Notes: generated by a model not told the origin, from the sequence alone. Positions 18,370 to 26,925 are shown, counted from the first letter of the stretch. The stretch is 50,875 nucleotides of DNA from Thermoanaerobacterales bacterium UBA4880 (GCA_002399285.1 DHDI01000023.1:1-50875), one strand, 5' to 3'. Translations and numbers: made by a program.

Positions 18370-18465
18370 TCAGTGCGGAATGCAGCGCGACGCAGCAGAC
18401 GTTCCGTTTTTTCCGTGATATACGCATTTTCCTCCACAGTCCGTACTACTACTGCCAGACTCCAT
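18370..18465 (-). CDS. Small Cys-containing ORF (31 aa) in mgtA leader
   Basis: A 31-residue frame starting MESGSSSTDCGGKCVYHG with a third Cys near the end (RCIPH). The ribosome-binding site GGAGGTGA, 8 bases before the ATG, is the best in the leader. The start lies about 30 bases after the riboswitch terminator, so it is only transcribed on read-through. It has no family match that I know of. The strong ribosome-binding site is the main reason to believe it. Confidence 0.45.
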   Translation of the reverse strand: MESGSSSTDCGGKCVYHGKNGTSAASRCIPH

Positions 18466-18493
18466 CCCTGTCACCTCCGATGCTTTGCAGAAA

Positions 18494-18537
18494 ATAAATG
18501 CCTCCGTCAAACTTGAATGAGTGACGAAGGCATTTTG
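18494..18537 (-). terminator. Intrinsic terminator of the M-box riboswitch
   Basis: On the minus strand AAATGCCTTCGTC pairs with GACGGAGGCATTT (fwd 18523-18535 and 18496-18508), followed by ATTTTC. TTCAAGTTT in its loop can instead pair with AAACTTGAA (fwd 18553-18561), the 3' flank of the aptamer, giving the expected antiterminator. Confidence 0.85.
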
Positions 18538-18548
18538 ATCAATACTTT

Positions 18549-18700
18549 CTCGTTCAAGTTTTGGCTCTGCAAGGCCATGAAATTGCGTTAGATTAGGCCT
18601 TCTTTGTTCGGCCAAATCTGCTTACCAGTACAGAGAGTGTTTCCACTCTTTTGCGGCAGCAATCCGTATCCCTGCAGTAACCTCACCTACCGAGGCGTTA
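18549..18700 (-). ncRNA. M-box (ykoK) magnesium riboswitch
   Basis: The minus-strand RNA reads CGCCUCGGUAGGUGAGGUU, then GGGAUACGGAUUGCUGCCG and later CCUUGCAGAGCCAAAACUUG. These are the conserved M-box blocks (GUUAGGUGAGG, GGAUACAGGCUACUGCC and the 3' GCAGAGC-type segment). CUCGGU near the 5' end and AACGAG at 18549-18554 can form the closing P1 helix, which competes with the antiterminator. High magnesium should stabilise the aptamer, free the terminator and stop transcription of the small ORFs and mgtA. Confidence 0.88.
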
Positions 18701-18714
18701 TTCCCTTTTATAAT

Positions 18715-18743
18715 ATTATTATATATTTTGAGGAGAATGTCAA
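18715..18743 (-). promoter_or_regulatory. Sigma-A promoter of M-box/mgtA transcript
   Basis: Minus strand TTGACA (18738-18743), 17 bases, AATAAT (18715-18720); an overlapping TATAAT is also present at a shorter spacing. Transcription would start near 18708, just before the aptamer. Confidence 0.65.
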
Positions 18744-18766
18744 CCGCTTTTATAAAAATATGCCGC

Positions 18767-19054
18767 CTACCTGTCCCGCCGGCCGTCATCATCGTCATTT
18801 CCGCGGTCCTCTGTCTCGTCCTCTATTTCGTCTCTCATGCCGCGGATACTATAGAGACGGTTGCGGTTCTTTTCCTCTATCCCGGAGACGTCGTCCTTAT
18901 CGAGGTCCTCGGCGTGAAGCTTCATGTAGTCTTCCGCTTCTCTGTAGTTTTCTATGGTGTCATGTATGGTATCCTGCAGCTTGCCGACGTTGTCGGAACG
19001 GTCGTCGGGTTTGGGACGCCTGCCCGAGCGGTCGTTTTTATTGCTCTTTGCCAT
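18767..19054 (-). CDS. tlp: Small acid-soluble spore protein, Tlp family
   Basis: A 95-residue hydrophilic protein. The core PDDRSDNVGKLQDTI, the following TIENYREAED and the block EEKNRNRLYSIRGMRDEIEDE match the Tlp thioredoxin-like spore proteins of Bacillus and Clostridium, which are deposited in the spore core. AAAGGAGTGATAAC precedes the ATG. The tail after residue 85 is Asp/Arg-rich and longer than usual. It is direct evidence of an endospore-forming host. An overlapping plus-strand frame has no such match. Confidence 0.85.
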   Translation of the reverse strand: MAKSNKNDRSGRRPKPDDRSDNVGKLQDTIHDTIENYREAEDYMKLHAEDLDKDDVSGIEEKNRNRLYSIRGMRDEIEDETEDRGNDDDDGRRDR

Positions 19055-19304
19055 GTTATCACTCCTTTCATAGAGACATTCAAATTATCTATATTTTGCT
19101 CGGCAGGCTGTATAATATGCATATATTTTCTCTATCTGCCGCTTTAGTCAGCCGGCGTTTGGGGAGCTGTCGGAATGTCGCCGTTTGTGTTATACTAAAC
19201 TAAAGTAATATATGCAGAGTGTATATAAAACTAGCAGGCCGTGACAATTTCGCGGCTGCGAGTTTGGCGCGGCTTGTATATATAATATTTTAAAGGTGAT
19301 ACTT

Positions 19305-21962
19305 ATGCGGAAGGATATCATATACAAAGAGGTTGCCGATATATGCAGGAGTCAGGCGGGAGGGCCGGTATGCGGCGCGGATGCCATGACCATTGCCGGG
19401 AGGCTGGGCTTTTCGAGGAGCAACGTCAGCTTTGATCTGAACAGGCTGACGGAGGAGGGCCGGCTGGTAAAGCTGGAAGGCAGGCCGGTCAGGTACAGGA
19501 CCGTGGGCGAGGCAAAGGGCACGGAGGATATTTTCTCGCACCTTGTGGGACACGAGGGCTCGCTCAAGAAGGCGATCGAGCAGGCGAAGGCGGCGGTCAT
19601 ATATCCTCCCCGCGGTCTGCATACGCTGATATTGGGGCAGAGCGGCATGGGAAAGTCTCTGCTGGCGGAGTATGTGTACCGGTTTTATATGAGGGAAAAG
19701 GGCGGGGGGGAGACTCCCTTTGTGAGGTTCAACTGCGCCGATTATGCCAATAATCCTCAGATGCTGATGTCCGCGCTGTTCGGAGTGAAGAAGGGCGCCT
19801 ATACGGGAGCGGACAGGGACAGGCCCGGCCTGGTGGATGAGGCGGACGGCGGCATACTGTTCCTGGACGAGGTCCACAGGCTGCCCCCCGAAGGGCAGGA
19901 GATGCTCTTTTCCCTAATGGACCACGGGGAGTACCGGCCCATGGGCGACAGCACCGTGAAGAAAGCCGAGATCCTTATCATATGCGCCACCACGGAATCC
20001 ATAGAGTCTTCGCTGCTGCGCACATTCGTGAGGCGGATACCCATGGTCATCACCCTGCCGCCCCTGTATGAGAGGCCGTTAAAGGAACGGCTGGAGCTGA
20101 TAAAGGAGTTCTTTTCCGAGGAATCGCTCAGGATAAAAAAGGACATAGGGGTAACGCAGAATACCATGAGGGCGCTGCTGCTGTGCCGGTTTACGGAGAA
20201 CGTGGGAGAGCTGAAGAACGATATACAGATAGCCTGCGCCAGGGCATTTTTACAGAGCCTGGAGGGGGCGGACGGCATGATAGAGGTCCATACCTCCGAC
20301 CTTTCGGAAAAGGTCAAGCGCGCCCTGAGGGGAAAGAACGGCGAGGAACGCGAGGCCTCGCGGCTGCTGGCCGATTACGGCGACCGGATAATATTCGGGG
20401 CAAAGACCGGCGAGACGAGCATCGCCGAGGATAACCCCGCCGACCTGTACGAACTCATTGAGAAAAAGCGCAGGGAATTGAAAAAGCGCGGAGCCGACGA
20501 AGCGGACGTAGAGAGCGCTATCGGCGCGATGATAGACAATTATTTCGATAAATACAAGAACGGGGTGGACGAGCAGGATATAAGCAGCCTCAACAGCGTG
20601 GTGGACGAGAAGCTTGTGGGCTGTCTGAAGGAGTTTATGGACTATGCCTCCGCGGCCCTCGGAAGGCGGTATGGAACGGGGCTGCTGTACGGCCTGGCCA
20701 TCCACGTCAGCTCTACGGTAAACAGGCTGGAGAGATCCCTGCCCATAACCTGCCCCAGCCTCGACGAAATAAAACGCAAACACCCCGACGAGTATAACGC
20801 GGCAAAGAAGATAAACGACTATCTGAAGGGCTATACCTCCGTCACCCTTCCCGACGACGAACTGGGCTATATAACGCGCTTTTTGATAAGCGAAGAAGAC
20901 GAAGAGGACGAGGTATCGGTCGTCGTAGCCATGCACGGCAATTCCGCTGCCTCCTCCATCGCGGATGTGGTCAACAAGCTGCTTTTGAATGACATCGTGG
21001 CGGGATACGACATGTCCCTGGACTACCGCCCGGAGGATTCCATAGACGACCTTGCGGAGCTTATCGGCAGGAGAGAGAACGGTAAAGGTACTATACTCAT
21101 GGTGGATATGGGCTCGCTGTGCTATTTCGGGGACACCATATCGCAGCGGACGGGAATCGATATAAAGACGGTGGATATGGTGTCCACGCCTATGGTGCTG
21201 GGCGCGGCGGAAAAGTCCCTGAGGGGCAACAGCCTGCAGGACGTCTACGACTCCGTATTCACGTTCGGCCCCTTTGTCGGCAGACTGAGAGAAAACCCTT
21301 TCAAGGAAAAGCAGGGCGGCCTTATCATATGCTGCTGTGCAACGGGAGAGGGCACGGCGATGGTGGTAAAGAAATACATCGAGAGGAACCTCAGCATGCC
21401 GGAGGGTATAGACGTGATGCCGATGGAGTTTGACGGCGACGTCATAAACGAAAGGTTGGAATCGCTGGACAAGGATTTTGATATACTGGCCGTGGTGTCC
21501 AGTTTTGAATTCACACATCCCGATTATCCTGTGATAACTGTGGATAAAATTTTCGGCGGGCAGGCGATGACATATCTGCAGGATATAGTAAACAGGTATC
21601 TGGGCGAGTCGGGGCTCATGGAGACGATGGGCAGGGTGATAAAGGAGAATGTCGATATGCCCGACGTGCAGGGCTTCATCGCCTTTTTCGGGAGGTTCGC
21701 CGACAGGCTGAAGAGGGAACAGGGCATAGAGCTGCCGGCCAACAAGACGGTCGGCCTGGCCCTGCATATGGCGTGCTCCGTTGAAAGGATCGTAAAGGCT
21801 GAAAACGGCCCGGTAAAGGGCTACGACAGAAACAAGGCGATGCTGTATCAGAGAGAGACAGGTATAATAAAGGAGCTGCTGCAGCCGCTGGAGGAACTGT
21901 ATGATATAGACGTACCCGAAGAGGAGGTGTGGGCCGTAACCAAGATAGTGTATTCCCTATAG
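19305..21962 (+). CDS. LevR/CelR-type sigma-54 PTS transcriptional activator
   Basis: An 885-residue activator of sigma-54 RNA polymerase controlled by PTS phosphorylation. An N-terminal winged helix (1-70, SRSNVSFDLNRLTEEGRL) leads to an AAA+ domain with Walker A GQSGMGKS (111-118), the sigma-54 contact loop as GAYTGA (164-169) and Walker B GGILFLDE (183-189). PRD1 is near 440-540 (His in LAIHVSS), an EIIA-Man-like domain near 540-690 has His544 in AMHGN, and PRD2 is near 780-885 (LALHMACSVERI). The ATG at 19305 follows AAAGGTGAT. It probably drives the sigma-54 promoters immediately downstream. Confidence 0.88.
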   Translation: MRKDIIYKEVADICRSQAGGPVCGADAMTIAGRLGFSRSNVSFDLNRLTEEGRLVKLEGRPVRYRTVGEAKGTEDIFSHLVGHEGSLKKAIEQAKAAVIYPPRGLHTLILGQSGMGKSLLAEYVYRFYMREKGGGETPFVRFNCADYANNPQMLMSALFGVKKGAYTGADRDRPGLVDEADGGILFLDEVHRLPPEGQEMLFSLMDHGEYRPMGDSTVKKAEILIICATTESIESSLLRTFVRRIPMVITLPPLYERPLKERLELIKEFFSEESLRIKKDIGVTQNTMRALLLCRFTENVGELKNDIQIACARAFLQSLEGADGMIEVHTSDLSEKVKRALRGKNGEEREASRLLADYGDRIIFGAKTGETSIAEDNPADLYELIEKKRRELKKRGADEADVESAIGAMIDNYFDKYKNGVDEQDISSLNSVVDEKLVGCLKEFMDYASAALGRRYGTGLLYGLAIHVSSTVNRLERSLPITCPSLDEIKRKHPDEYNAAKKINDYLKGYTSVTLPDDELGYITRFLISEEDEEDEVSVVVAMHGNSAASSIADVVNKLLLNDIVAGYDMSLDYRPEDSIDDLAELIGRRENGKGTILMVDMGSLCYFGDTISQRTGIDIKTVDMVSTPMVLGAAEKSLRGNSLQDVYDSVFTFGPFVGRLRENPFKEKQGGLIICCCATGEGTAMVVKKYIERNLSMPEGIDVMPMEFDGDVINERLESLDKDFDILAVVSSFEFTHPDYPVITVDKIFGGQAMTYLQDIVNRYLGESGLMETMGRVIKENVDMPDVQGFIAFFGRFADRLKREQGIELPANKTVGLALHMACSVERIVKAENGPVKGYDRNKAMLYQRETGIIKELLQPLEELYDIDVPEEEVWAVTKIVYSL

Positions 21963-21979
21963 ATGGATAGTGTTTTATC

Positions 21980-22006
21980 GGGCAAAACAGTCTTTGCCCT
22001 TTTTTC
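21980..22006 (+). terminator. Terminator of LevR-type activator gene
   Basis: GGGCAAA (21980-21986) pairs with TTTGCCC (21993-21999), followed by TTTTTTC. Confidence 0.85.
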
Positions 22007-22050
22007 TTTTTATCCTCAAACACGGGCCCCGCTCGGGCTTAAGGCAGCCG

Positions 22051-22067
22051 TTGGCACGCATTTTGCA
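22051..22067 (+). promoter_or_regulatory. Sigma-54 promoter 1
   Basis: TTGGCACGCATTTTGCA: GG at 22053-22054 and GC at 22065-22066 with exactly 10 bases between, matching the -24/-12 consensus TTGGCACG-N4-TTGCA. It directly follows the activator gene and precedes the SIS gene by about 125 bases. Confidence 0.85.
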
Positions 22068-22193
22068 AGTTAGATATAAAGGGTATCAGACTGCAGACAA
22101 ACCGGCAGGCCCGGCCTGAGCGACTTTGCCGTCGGCCTGGGTATGTATGTAAATACATGAGCAATACTATAAACATAGCAAAGGAGATAGAGA

Positions 22194-23261
22194 ATGAGAG
22201 ACATAATGGACTATATAGACGAAGAGCCCGAGGTAATGAAAAAGGTATTGGACGGCAGGAAAGAGATATTTGCGGGCTTTGCACAGGGGTTCCTCAAAAA
22301 AAATATCGACAGGATAGTTATAGTGGGCTCGGGCACATCATACCATGCCGGAGCGGCCGCCAAGGACTTCATCGAAAAGATGACCGGTCTGGAAGTCACC
22401 GTGGAATATCCCTATGTATTCATAGACCACGCGCGCTATTATAACGGAAGGGCATATGTTATAGGAATATCCCAGAGCGGCACCAGCACGTCGACCATTG
22501 AAGCCCTTAAGAAAGCTCGGGAACTGGGCTATCACACCCTTGCGATAACCGGAGAAGAGAACAGCGCGGTACTCAAGGATGCCGATGACGGTATGATAAT
22601 GCCCTGCGGCGAAGAGTTGGCGGGACCCAAGACAAAGGGGTACACGGCGACATTGCTGATGCTCTATATCATCGCACTGGAAATAGCGGCGGCGGACAAA
22701 AAGATAGAATGCGGCGAATACGACGGGCAGATCCGCGAGCTATACCGGATCGCCGGCAATCTGCCCGGATTGATAAAAAAATCGCTGGATTGGTATGATA
22801 AAAACAAGCTGGACCTGGCAAAGGCCAAAAAGGTAAGCGTCGTAGGATACAGGCAGGACTACGCCACGGCGATGGAAGGAGCGTTAAAGCTGCTGGAGAC
22901 CGTAAGACAGACGGCGGCTGCATATGAATTTGAAGAGTATCTTCACGGCCCGTATAACGCCATCGACGGCGACAGCTATATAATACTAATAAAGTCACCG
23001 GGAGAGGAAGAGGAGAGGATGAAACTGCTCTATGACGTGGCCTCCGAGTACACGCAGCACATATATGTGATCTCCCATGAAGACGGCGAGGGCGACAAGT
23101 GGCTGAACGGCGGCTTTTGCAATGCAGGCTGTTTCACCCCTCTGGAATATATCGTACCCATACAGGTACTTTGTGCGCGGCTGCCGTTGGAAAACGGGAT
23201 CGATCCGTTTACGCCGAAGTACCCGGATTTCCATAGGAGAATGCACAGCAAGATATATTGA
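22194..23261 (+). CDS. SIS-domain sugar-phosphate isomerase/deglycase
   Basis: A 355-residue protein with two SIS domains, resembling the isomerase half of GlmS, the deglycases FrlB/GfrF and AgaS. SIS1 shows GSGTSYHAGAAAKDF and ISQSGTSTSTIEAL; SIS2 carries YEFEEYLHGPYNAIDGDSYI, where the GlmS family has its catalytic Glu and His. It would act on an amino-sugar phosphate or a glycated-amine phosphate and release an amine or ammonia. AAGGAGATAGAGA precedes the ATG. It is the first gene after sigma-54 promoter 1 and is separated from the PTS genes by a hairpin. Exact substrate is not decidable from sequence alone. Confidence 0.8.
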   Translation: MRDIMDYIDEEPEVMKKVLDGRKEIFAGFAQGFLKKNIDRIVIVGSGTSYHAGAAAKDFIEKMTGLEVTVEYPYVFIDHARYYNGRAYVIGISQSGTSTSTIEALKKARELGYHTLAITGEENSAVLKDADDGMIMPCGEELAGPKTKGYTATLLMLYIIALEIAAADKKIECGEYDGQIRELYRIAGNLPGLIKKSLDWYDKNKLDLAKAKKVSVVGYRQDYATAMEGALKLLETVRQTAAAYEFEEYLHGPYNAIDGDSYIILIKSPGEEEERMKLLYDVASEYTQHIYVISHEDGEGDKWLNGGFCNAGCFTPLEYIVPIQVLCARLPLENGIDPFTPKYPDFHRRMHSKIY

Positions 23262-23271
23262 GAGCACCGCT

Positions 23272-23302
23272 AGTGTTTGAAAGACAAAACACTGTAATTT
23301 TT
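23272..23302 (+). terminator. Intra-regulon terminator after SIS gene
   Basis: AGTGTTT (23272-23278) and AAACACT (23287-23293) form a 7-bp stem with an 8-base loop, followed by GTAATTTTT. The 344-base gap to the IIC gene holds this hairpin and sigma-54 promoter 2. I find no convincing gene in it. Confidence 0.5.
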
Positions 23303-23382
23303 GCACGGCATTTTAAAACACTGCGCGGCTTTTTTGTACGGATGGGAAAACACTTTTACAGACATGGGACATGACGTAATGT

Positions 23383-23399
23383 TTGGCATGATAATTGCT
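23383..23399 (+). promoter_or_regulatory. Sigma-54 promoter 2 (PTS genes)
   Basis: TTTGGCATGATAATTGCTT: GG (23385-23386), 10 bases, GC (23397-23398). The match is good (TGGCA ... TTGC) though the -24 block is less perfect than promoter 1. It would give a leader of about 195 bases before the IIC gene. Confidence 0.65.
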
Positions 23400-23605
23400 T
23401 ATTATGCGGACGAGTATATCAGAAAGCAGTTGATAATTTCCGCGGAAACCCAAAAAGATCAGCTGATCTTTGAGTACCTGCTCAGATGGGGGTGAAATGG
23501 AGCAAACGGCATCAGTCATTTGAACTATTATTTATACTGCCGGGGTTTTACCTAACTGTCAAGGCTTGAGCAAAGCGATTAATTTATATGGGAGGGTTGT
23601 TTTAA

Positions 23606-24847
23606 GTGGACGCTATAGTTGATTTTGTCAATAAATATTTGGTGCCGCCGCTTGTCAAAGTAGGCGAGGAAAAGCACATGCAGGGTATCAGGGACGGTAT
23701 CATGCTTACCATGCCTTTCACCATTATCGGAAGTATATTTTTGGTGCTGGCGTCTTTACCTATACCGGGCTGGAGCGATTTGATAAAGCCTTTTGCATCT
23801 AAACTCCTGGTGCCTGTAAGCGTGACCTTTGATTTCATGTCCATAATAGCTGTTTTAGGCATAGGCTATAATCTGGCAAAAAGGTATGACCAGGATAAGA
23901 TCCTATGCGCCGTTATGTCGCTCGTGGGCTTCTGCATCCTTCAGATGACCCCCGATTATACCCTTGACGTCGGCATGTTCGGTGCAAAGGGGTTATTTAC
24001 CGCGATCATCGTAGCACTGTTTTGTGTGGAAGTTGAAAAGTTTTTTGTAAAGAAGGATATCGTCATACACATGCCGGAAAATGTTCCCCAGGCCATAGCC
24101 GGTTCATTTGAAGGACTGCTGCCGCTGGGCTTTTCAATATTGGTATTATGGTTCATCAGGATAGTATTGGGATTTGACGTAAACAGTTTCATAACCCTGC
24201 TCTTCAAACCGCTCACATTCGCATTGAACTCGCTGGCAGGCATATTGGTTTTCCAATTGCTCAGGTCGCTGCTGTGGTGCGTGGGAATACATGGCGGTGC
24301 CGTGCTCGGGCCGATCGTCGACCCCGTTTTGCTGCAGTTCCTTGCTGAGAACACAAAGGCCTTTATGGCAGGCCAGGCCATTCCGCACATTGTGGCCAAT
24401 GGATTCCTTGAATTCTTTGTCTTTGTAGGAGGCGGCGGCGCAACCTTAGGTTTGGTGCTGCTGATGATGAGATCCAAGGATGAAGGCTTACGGACTCTGG
24501 GACGCCTTGCATTTCCGTCTTCACTGTTTGAGATCAACGAACCCGTGGTTTTCGGCGTGCCGATCGTTTTGAACCCGATCATGATGATCCCTTACATTTT
24601 GGGCAACCTGCTGCTGACACTGTTCACCTATTTGCTGATGGCGGCCAATATCATAGGCAGACCGGTCGTTACCGTTCCGTGGACCATGCCGCCGATAATC
24701 AGCCATTATCTGCTGACCGGCGGAGATTGGAGGGCCGCCGTATGGGGAGCGATCGAAATAGTGATCTCGGTCGTTATCTATTATCCATTCTTCAAGGTAC
24801 TTGAGAAGCAGAGACTCGAGAAGGATGCTAATTCAGAAGAGGTTTGA
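23606..24847 (+). CDS. PTS lactose/cellobiose-family EIIC
   Basis: A 413-residue membrane permease of the lactose/cellobiose PTS family. It has the family start (DFVNKYLVPPLVKVGEEKHMQGIRDGIMLTMPFTIIGS), about ten membrane segments, the GIHGGAVLGPIVDPV region and the substrate-loop block FEINEPVVFGVPIVLNPIMMIPYI. It carries the sugar through the membrane while IIB phosphorylates it. The GTG start at 23606 is 9 bases from GGAGGG. It is followed by the cognate IIB and a GH4 enzyme, consistent with uptake of a beta-linked disaccharide. Confidence 0.9.
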   Translation: MDAIVDFVNKYLVPPLVKVGEEKHMQGIRDGIMLTMPFTIIGSIFLVLASLPIPGWSDLIKPFASKLLVPVSVTFDFMSIIAVLGIGYNLAKRYDQDKILCAVMSLVGFCILQMTPDYTLDVGMFGAKGLFTAIIVALFCVEVEKFFVKKDIVIHMPENVPQAIAGSFEGLLPLGFSILVLWFIRIVLGFDVNSFITLLFKPLTFALNSLAGILVFQLLRSLLWCVGIHGGAVLGPIVDPVLLQFLAENTKAFMAGQAIPHIVANGFLEFFVFVGGGGATLGLVLLMMRSKDEGLRTLGRLAFPSSLFEINEPVVFGVPIVLNPIMMIPYILGNLLLTLFTYLLMAANIIGRPVVTVPWTMPPIISHYLLTGGDWRAAVWGAIEIVISVVIYYPFFKVLEKQRLEKDANSEEV

Positions 24848-24927
24848 CCTATAAGATTCAGGTCCGGGCGGATCACGGCGATCGTGCCGCCCGGGAAACT
24901 CCACCAAATTTGAAAGGATGAATAGTA

Positions 24928-25236
24928 ATGAAGGTATTGCTTGTTTGCGTGGCAGGCATGTCCACCAGCCTGTTGGTAGAAAAGATGAAAAAGGAAGCCG
25001 CCCGCAGAGGGATGGAAGATATCGAGATAAAGGCGGAATCCGTCGAGGTTCTGGATAAGGTCATCGACAAATACGATTATATACTGCTGGGCCCTCAGGC
25101 GCGGTTCAAAGAAAAGGCTGTGGCCGAGCTGTGCAAGACCCATTCGAAGAAATATATAATTATCCCCCCTCAGATCTACGGCATGGTGGACGGAAGCAAG
25201 GCCCTAGACCTGGCCTTAAAGATGGCAGGGGAATAA
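24928..25236 (+). CDS. PTS lactose/cellobiose-family EIIB (first copy)
   Basis: A 102-residue cytoplasmic phosphocarrier. The phospho-accepting Cys7 lies in LLVCVAGMSTSLL, the start expected for this family. The rest shows YDYILLGPQARFKEKAVAEL and IIPPQIYGMVDGSKALDLAL. It passes phosphate from a Lac/Cel-type IIA to the sugar bound by IIC. AAAGGA lies 9-10 bases before the ATG. A second, clearly related IIB lies 1.7 kb downstream. Confidence 0.9.
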   Translation: MKVLLVCVAGMSTSLLVEKMKKEAARRGMEDIEIKAESVEVLDKVIDKYDYILLGPQARFKEKAVAELCKTHSKKYIIIPPQIYGMVDGSKALDLALKMAGE

Positions 25237-25302
25237 CCGTATAGCGAGTTGATAGTTAAGAGAAGTACAAATCATTTTCAAAATTTATAGGAGGAAGTAA
25301 AC

Positions 25303-26571
25303 ATGTCCGATGAATTAAAGATTGCCGTTGTTGGAGCCGGGAGTCCATATACCCCCGAGCTTATAGAAGGCCTGGCCCGTTTCAGAGATAAACTGCCGGT
25401 GCGCGAGATCTACCTGATGGATATAAACGAGCGCCGTTTGGAGATAATGCTGGGGTTCTGCAGGCGTTTTGCGAAACACTTGGATTATAACGTAAAGATA
25501 GAAGCCACGACGGACCGCAAGACGGCCTTTAAAAATGCCGATTTCATAAATACCCAGATACGCGTGGGAGGCAATGAGAGAAGAGTGTTTGATGAAAAGA
25601 TCCCGCTGAAGTATGGCATCATTGGACAGGAGACCACGGGGCCCGGCGGATTCATGAAGGCGCTGCGCACCATACCCGTCATGATGGATATCGCCAAGGA
25701 TGTGGAGAAGTACAGCCCGGACGCATGGGTCGTAAATTACACCAATCCGACCGGCCTTGTCACGGAAGCCTTAAAAAAATATACCGGCGTTAAGATGGTG
25801 GGACTGTGCGCGGGAGGCATGAGGCCTGGATTCAGGGTGGCTGAGGCATTGTCTGTAGACTATCAGAGGGTCAAATATGATTATGTCGGACTGAACCACA
25901 TGAATTTTGCCTTCAACTTTACCGTGGACGGAAGACCTCTGACCGAGGAGGAATTCGGCAAGGCGTCGGAACTGGTGGGCTCAGTGGATGTCGAGCTCAT
26001 CAAAAAGATGGGATTGATGCCCAGCGCCTATATGCAGTATTATTACCACACGTCTAAGAAGCTGAAGGAGTTCAAAGAGGCCAAGTATACCAGAGGCGAA
26101 GAGGTACTGATGCTGGAAAAGGAGATATATGACGCGTATGCCGATCCAAAGCAGGACACCAAGCCTGCGGCCTTGGCCAAGAGAGGCGGAGGCGGATATT
26201 CCGAGGTGGCCCTCGGCGTCATGAAGGCCATATACAATGACGAGGACAGATGGCTGGTGGTGAACGTACCCAATAACGGTGCTATCAGGATGCTTCCCGA
26301 CGATGCCGTCATTGAAACGCCGTGTATGATAAACAGAGCCGGCATAAAGCCGCTGGCTATCAACAACGTGCCGCCCACGGTATGGGGTCTTATATGCGCG
26401 GTTAAGAACTATGAACAGCTTGCGGTAGAGGCTGCCGTGAAGGGCGACAGGGACATGGCTCTGTTTGCTCTGATGGCCCATCCGCTCGTGAGGGATTACG
26501 ACGTAGCCAAGCCGATGCTGGAAGAGCTGCTTGAAGCTAATAAGGATTACCTGCCCCAGTTTTATAAATAA
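25303..26571 (+). CDS. GH4 phosphoglycosidase with atypical CAGG motif
   Basis: A 422-residue NAD- and metal-dependent glycosidase of family GH4, similar overall to CelF/ChbF 6-phospho-beta-glucosidases. It has a Rossmann start (IAVVGAGSPYTPELIEGL), the blocks IGQETTGPGGFMKALRTIP and VVNYTNPTGLVTEAL, metal ligand Cys169 and His199 in GLNHMN. Where 6-phospho-beta-glucosidases have CNVP or CNIP after GL, this one has CAGGMR, with the conserved Asn replaced by Ala and the segment shorter. GGAGGAAG precedes the ATG. It should cleave the phosphorylated disaccharide imported by the adjacent PTS, but specificity may differ. Confidence 0.85.
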   Translation: MSDELKIAVVGAGSPYTPELIEGLARFRDKLPVREIYLMDINERRLEIMLGFCRRFAKHLDYNVKIEATTDRKTAFKNADFINTQIRVGGNERRVFDEKIPLKYGIIGQETTGPGGFMKALRTIPVMMDIAKDVEKYSPDAWVVNYTNPTGLVTEALKKYTGVKMVGLCAGGMRPGFRVAEALSVDYQRVKYDYVGLNHMNFAFNFTVDGRPLTEEEFGKASELVGSVDVELIKKMGLMPSAYMQYYYHTSKKLKEFKEAKYTRGEEVLMLEKEIYDAYADPKQDTKPAALAKRGGGGYSEVALGVMKAIYNDEDRWLVVNVPNNGAIRMLPDDAVIETPCMINRAGIKPLAINNVPPTVWGLICAVKNYEQLAVEAAVKGDRDMALFALMAHPLVRDYDVAKPMLEELLEANKDYLPQFYK

Positions 26572-26585
26572 CCATATGGCTTGAC

Positions 26586-26633
26586 GGCAGCGTCACAGAG
26601 ATATGATCTTCAGATGCTGCCCTCGGTTTTTTT
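26586..26633 (+). terminator. Terminator after GH4 gene
   Basis: GGCAGCGTC (26586-26594) pairs with GATGCTGCC (26613-26621) with one G-T pair, followed by seven T after CTCGG. Confidence 0.75.
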
Positions 26634-26925
26634 ATATTCAATGATGATCTGGATTCCGAAGCCGTCCGGCGGAGGGATCTGGTTTTTGTTGAATGAGAAC
26701 AGCCGGGCAGTTTGGTAAAACTCTAAGGGGTAAAACAAGATTTGATCCTGAGGCAGCAGCTTTTGATATTAAAGACTATCCGATTGTTTTGGGTGTTATA
26801 GTAATTTTATGTTATAATATGTAATGGAAATTGGTTATTGTCGGCAAGATCAATTTTATAGATATTAGGACGTAAATTTAAAGGGACTGTGTTTTATAAA
26901 GATACTCCGTTGGGGGGCGGGAGAT
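26634..26925 (+). other. Gene-free stretch with weak promoter
   Basis: No gene is supported here. The only signal is TTGGGT (26789-26794), 18 bases, TATAAT (26813-26818), a possible vegetative promoter for the second IIB and the IIA. I found no GG-N10-GC sigma-54 element in this stretch. Confidence 0.35.

Noticed and set aside
18728..19147. Plus-strand hydrophobic frame overlapping tlp
   Set aside because: The minus-strand frame matches the Tlp spore protein family and has a clear ribosome-binding site; the plus frame is its shadow.
20250..21767. Long open frame antisense to the LevR-type activator
   Set aside because: It mirrors the codon pattern of the sense gene, has no recognisable motifs and no ribosome-binding site. 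The same applies to antisense frames at 3078-4166, 11501-12652, 15699-16838 and 38326-39492.
22143..22158. ATGTAT-GTAA-ATACAT palindrome in the leader of the SIS gene
   Set aside because: Short, AT-rich and downstream of the sigma-54 start. No regulator in the window suggests a role and it may be chance.
23301..23495. 64-codon frame between SIS and IIC genes
   Set aside because: It would start with TTG without a ribosome-binding site, spans a terminator T tract and contains sigma-54 promoter 2. No family match.
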